Source of the DNA: Candidatus Adiutrix sp. | Lineage (GTDB): Bacteria; Desulfobacterota; Desulfarculia; Adiutricales; Adiutricaceae | Assembly: GCA_031283395.1 (NCBI GenBank) | Contig: JAITBV010000124.1 | Span: 1-7,328 of the forward strand | Length of the DNA stretch: 7,328 nt | Direction: 5' to 3' | In this document: positions 5,926-7,328 of the stretch, piece by piece | Numbering within the stretch: position 1 is the first letter of the stretch | Layout: each line of letters starts with the position of its first letter | The notes under the pieces: generated by a model | The model's input: only the letters and a program-made list of their open reading frames with translations | Database searches by the model: none | Told to the model about the DNA's origin: nothing | Made by a program: the position numbers and the translations under genes

Positions 5926-7323
5926 TTAAAACCGCTGCTGCATGGTGAAACCTATATCATGCTTTTCGTAAGAGCGGGAATTGATGTTCGACTTCCGGTC
6001 GGTGTAGGCGTAACTGACGACCGGCGTAAAGCCTAAAAATGAAATCTTGTTATTCGAGAGCGAAACCATATAGCGCTGGGTGAAAAGTTTTTCCACTACC
6101 TGGGTATATTCCGAGCCGTGGGCCGTTTCGGCCACGGTCCAGCGCGGGCCGTCATAGTCTGTCCAGGCGAACGACGGCTCTAAATATACCCGGAACCCCA
6201 AAGGAACCTCGGCCCCGAAGCCGACGGCCAAACTTTTGCGCAGGTTGGAATAAGCCTCCTCTTTCGTGTCCTCCCGGTCAAGGCCGGCCTTTAAAACCGC
6301 ATACCTTGAAGCGTCGAAATAATACGCCAGCCGCATATTCGCGCCCCGCACCTCTCCATTCATATAGTCCGCCCTCTCGCCGTCGTACCGCGTCGGCCTC
6401 CAATGGAGCTGAAGATTGCCGGAAAGGCGGGGGAGGAAATCATAGTTCGTCTCCAGCTTCAGGCCCAAAGAATCGCGGTAACCACGGCCGCCGTAATACA
6501 TTTTGTGCCCGGTCGCGGCCAGCCACACGTCGCCGCGCGGAAAAACGTAGCGCGGCCCCGAAGAGGCGGAGAGATAATACACATCGTATTGCGATTTGTC
6601 ATAGAGATTGGCGAGCAGGGCAAAATCGTTCTTAAGCCGCCAATGCTCGCCGAACTTGAATTCATAGTCGCCGCCGAAGCCTAAATTGTAGCCCATGGCC
6701 TTTTCAGGTTCGGGCAGTTTGCGGCAAAGGGGATAGGGGAAGTGCCCGAAGGTTTGGGAATAGGTGATGCACTCTTCACCCCCCACCGCGCCGTTGACGT
6801 TGTTGTCCGGGGCCAGGCCGAAATTGAACCACAGGTTCCAGTTCTTGTTCTGGCGTATGGTGTAAAGGTAGCGCCGGATAGCCAGCTTGACTTCCGGGGG
6901 CAGGCTTTCATCGCTGGCGGCCAGGCGCATATGGTGGTCGGCGCGGTACCACTGCTCGGTGGCCATATAGGCCAGGGCCAGTTCCAGGCGGATCTTGGGC
7001 AGGTTAGGCTGGTGGTCGAGGATATAGCGGTATATTTCTATGGCGTCTTCATAGCGTTTTTCCTTAAGGGCTATCTGGCCCAAGAGGTAAAGCCGCTCGA
7101 TCTCCAGTTCCAGCACGGTGAAGGGTTGTTTGGTGAGAAGCGCCGCCGCCTCGGAAAAGTCGTTCCGGGCTATGAGCCGGGCGGCCAACTCGACGGCCTG
7201 CCGCTGGGTAAGGGTGATGGAACCGGGGGGCGGGGTTTCGTCGGCCCCCGCCCCCGTCGCGCCCAGGGCCAGAATGAGAAAGCAGGACGCTACTCTTAAA
7301 AAATTTCGCGCCCCGCTTTTCAT
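5926..7323 (-). CDS. Slam-like outer-membrane protein (TPR plus DUF560 beta-barrel)
   Basis: The product has 465 residues and starts at the ATG complementary to 7321-7323; only five bases upstream are visible, so its ribosome binding site and promoter lie outside. A signal peptide covers residues 1-27 (core LILALGATG, AGA before D28). Residues 40-160 are helical TPR-type repeats, with LLGQIALKEKRYEDAIEIYR (80-99) and KIRLELALAYMATEQWYRAD (110-129) the clearest. From about W162 the sequence switches to alternating aromatic strands and tight turns and runs to a terminal FTMQQRF with a C-terminal Phe. This fits an outer-membrane barrel of about 300 residues, the size of the 14-stranded Slam domain, and LWFNFGLAPDNNVN (164-177) matches the usual first strand. 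In Neisseria, Slam proteins move lipoproteins such as TbpB to the cell surface. No substrate gene is visible here, so substrate and exact role are unknown. C185 and C200 sit in the first long loop and could pair. The gene converges on the plus-strand run and is visibly lower in GC. A generic TPR-barrel protein is the main alternative. Confidence 0.8.
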   Translation of the reverse strand: MKSGARNFLRVASCFLILALGATGAGADETPPPGSITLTQRQAVELAARLIARNDFSEAAALLTKQPFTVLELEIERLYLLGQIALKEKRYEDAIEIYRYILDHQPNLPKIRLELALAYMATEQWYRADHHMRLAASDESLPPEVKLAIRRYLYTIRQNKNWNLWFNFGLAPDNNVNGAVGGEECITYSQTFGHFPYPLCRKLPEPEKAMGYNLGFGGDYEFKFGEHWRLKNDFALLANLYDKSQYDVYYLSASSGPRYVFPRGDVWLAATGHKMYYGGRGYRDSLGLKLETNYDFLPRLSGNLQLHWRPTRYDGERADYMNGEVRGANMRLAYYFDASRYAVLKAGLDREDTKEEAYSNLRKSLAVGFGAEVPLGFRVYLEPSFAWTDYDGPRWTVAETAHGSEYTQVVEKLFTQRYMVSLSNNKISFLGFTPVVSYAYTDRKSNINSRSYEKHDIGFTMQQRF

Positions 7324-7328
7324 TTCAG

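Noticed and set aside
6742..7299. 185-codon plus-strand open frame opposite the Slam-like gene
   Set aside because: It is fully antisense to a well-supported signal peptide and TPR region, and its translation shows no family resemblance.
1..7328. CRISPR arrays, tRNA or rRNA genes, insertion sequences, B12 riboswitch
   Set aside because: I saw no direct repeats with spacers, no tRNA cloverleaf or rRNA sequence, no transposase or terminal repeats, and almost no non-coding space in which a riboswitch could lie.

Overview
The window reads as high-GC DNA from a Gram-negative, probably anaerobic bacterium. The anaerobic-type cobalamin genes and the outer-membrane Slam-type protein fit Desulfobacterota/Deltaproteobacteria, but that placement is inference, because no taxonomic marker is present.

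Layout: positions 1 to 5895 are one tightly packed plus-strand run of four genes. First comes the 3' end of cbiG (cobalt-precorrin-5A hydrolase). It is followed by cbiH/cobJ (C17-methyltransferase with ring contraction), whose reading frame overlaps cbiG out of frame. Next is a 1427-residue membrane protein of unknown function that starts inside the cbiH stop codon (ATGA). Last is a small 138-residue cytosolic-looking protein that starts inside the 3' end of the giant gene. No intergenic gap exists in this run and no promoter is visible, so all four are probably translated from one message that begins upstream of the window.

Positions 5926 to 7323 hold one minus-strand gene, convergent with the run across a 30-base gap. 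It encodes a signal peptide, a TPR domain and a roughly 300-residue beta-barrel, as in the Slam (surface lipoprotein assembly modifier, DUF560) family. Its base composition is visibly less GC-rich than the plus-strand run, which hints at a different origin. Its promoter and any substrate gene lie beyond the right edge.

How the genes work together: CbiH and CbiG act two steps apart in the cobalt-early (anaerobic) corrin pathway. The giant membrane protein appears to be an internally duplicated envelope protein: two periplasmic beta-rich halves, each ending in a membrane cluster, with a signal-peptide-like segment at the join. Its translational coupling to cobalamin genes and to the small Cys-containing protein is the least explained and most interesting aspect of the window. 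The Slam-like gene is functionally separate.
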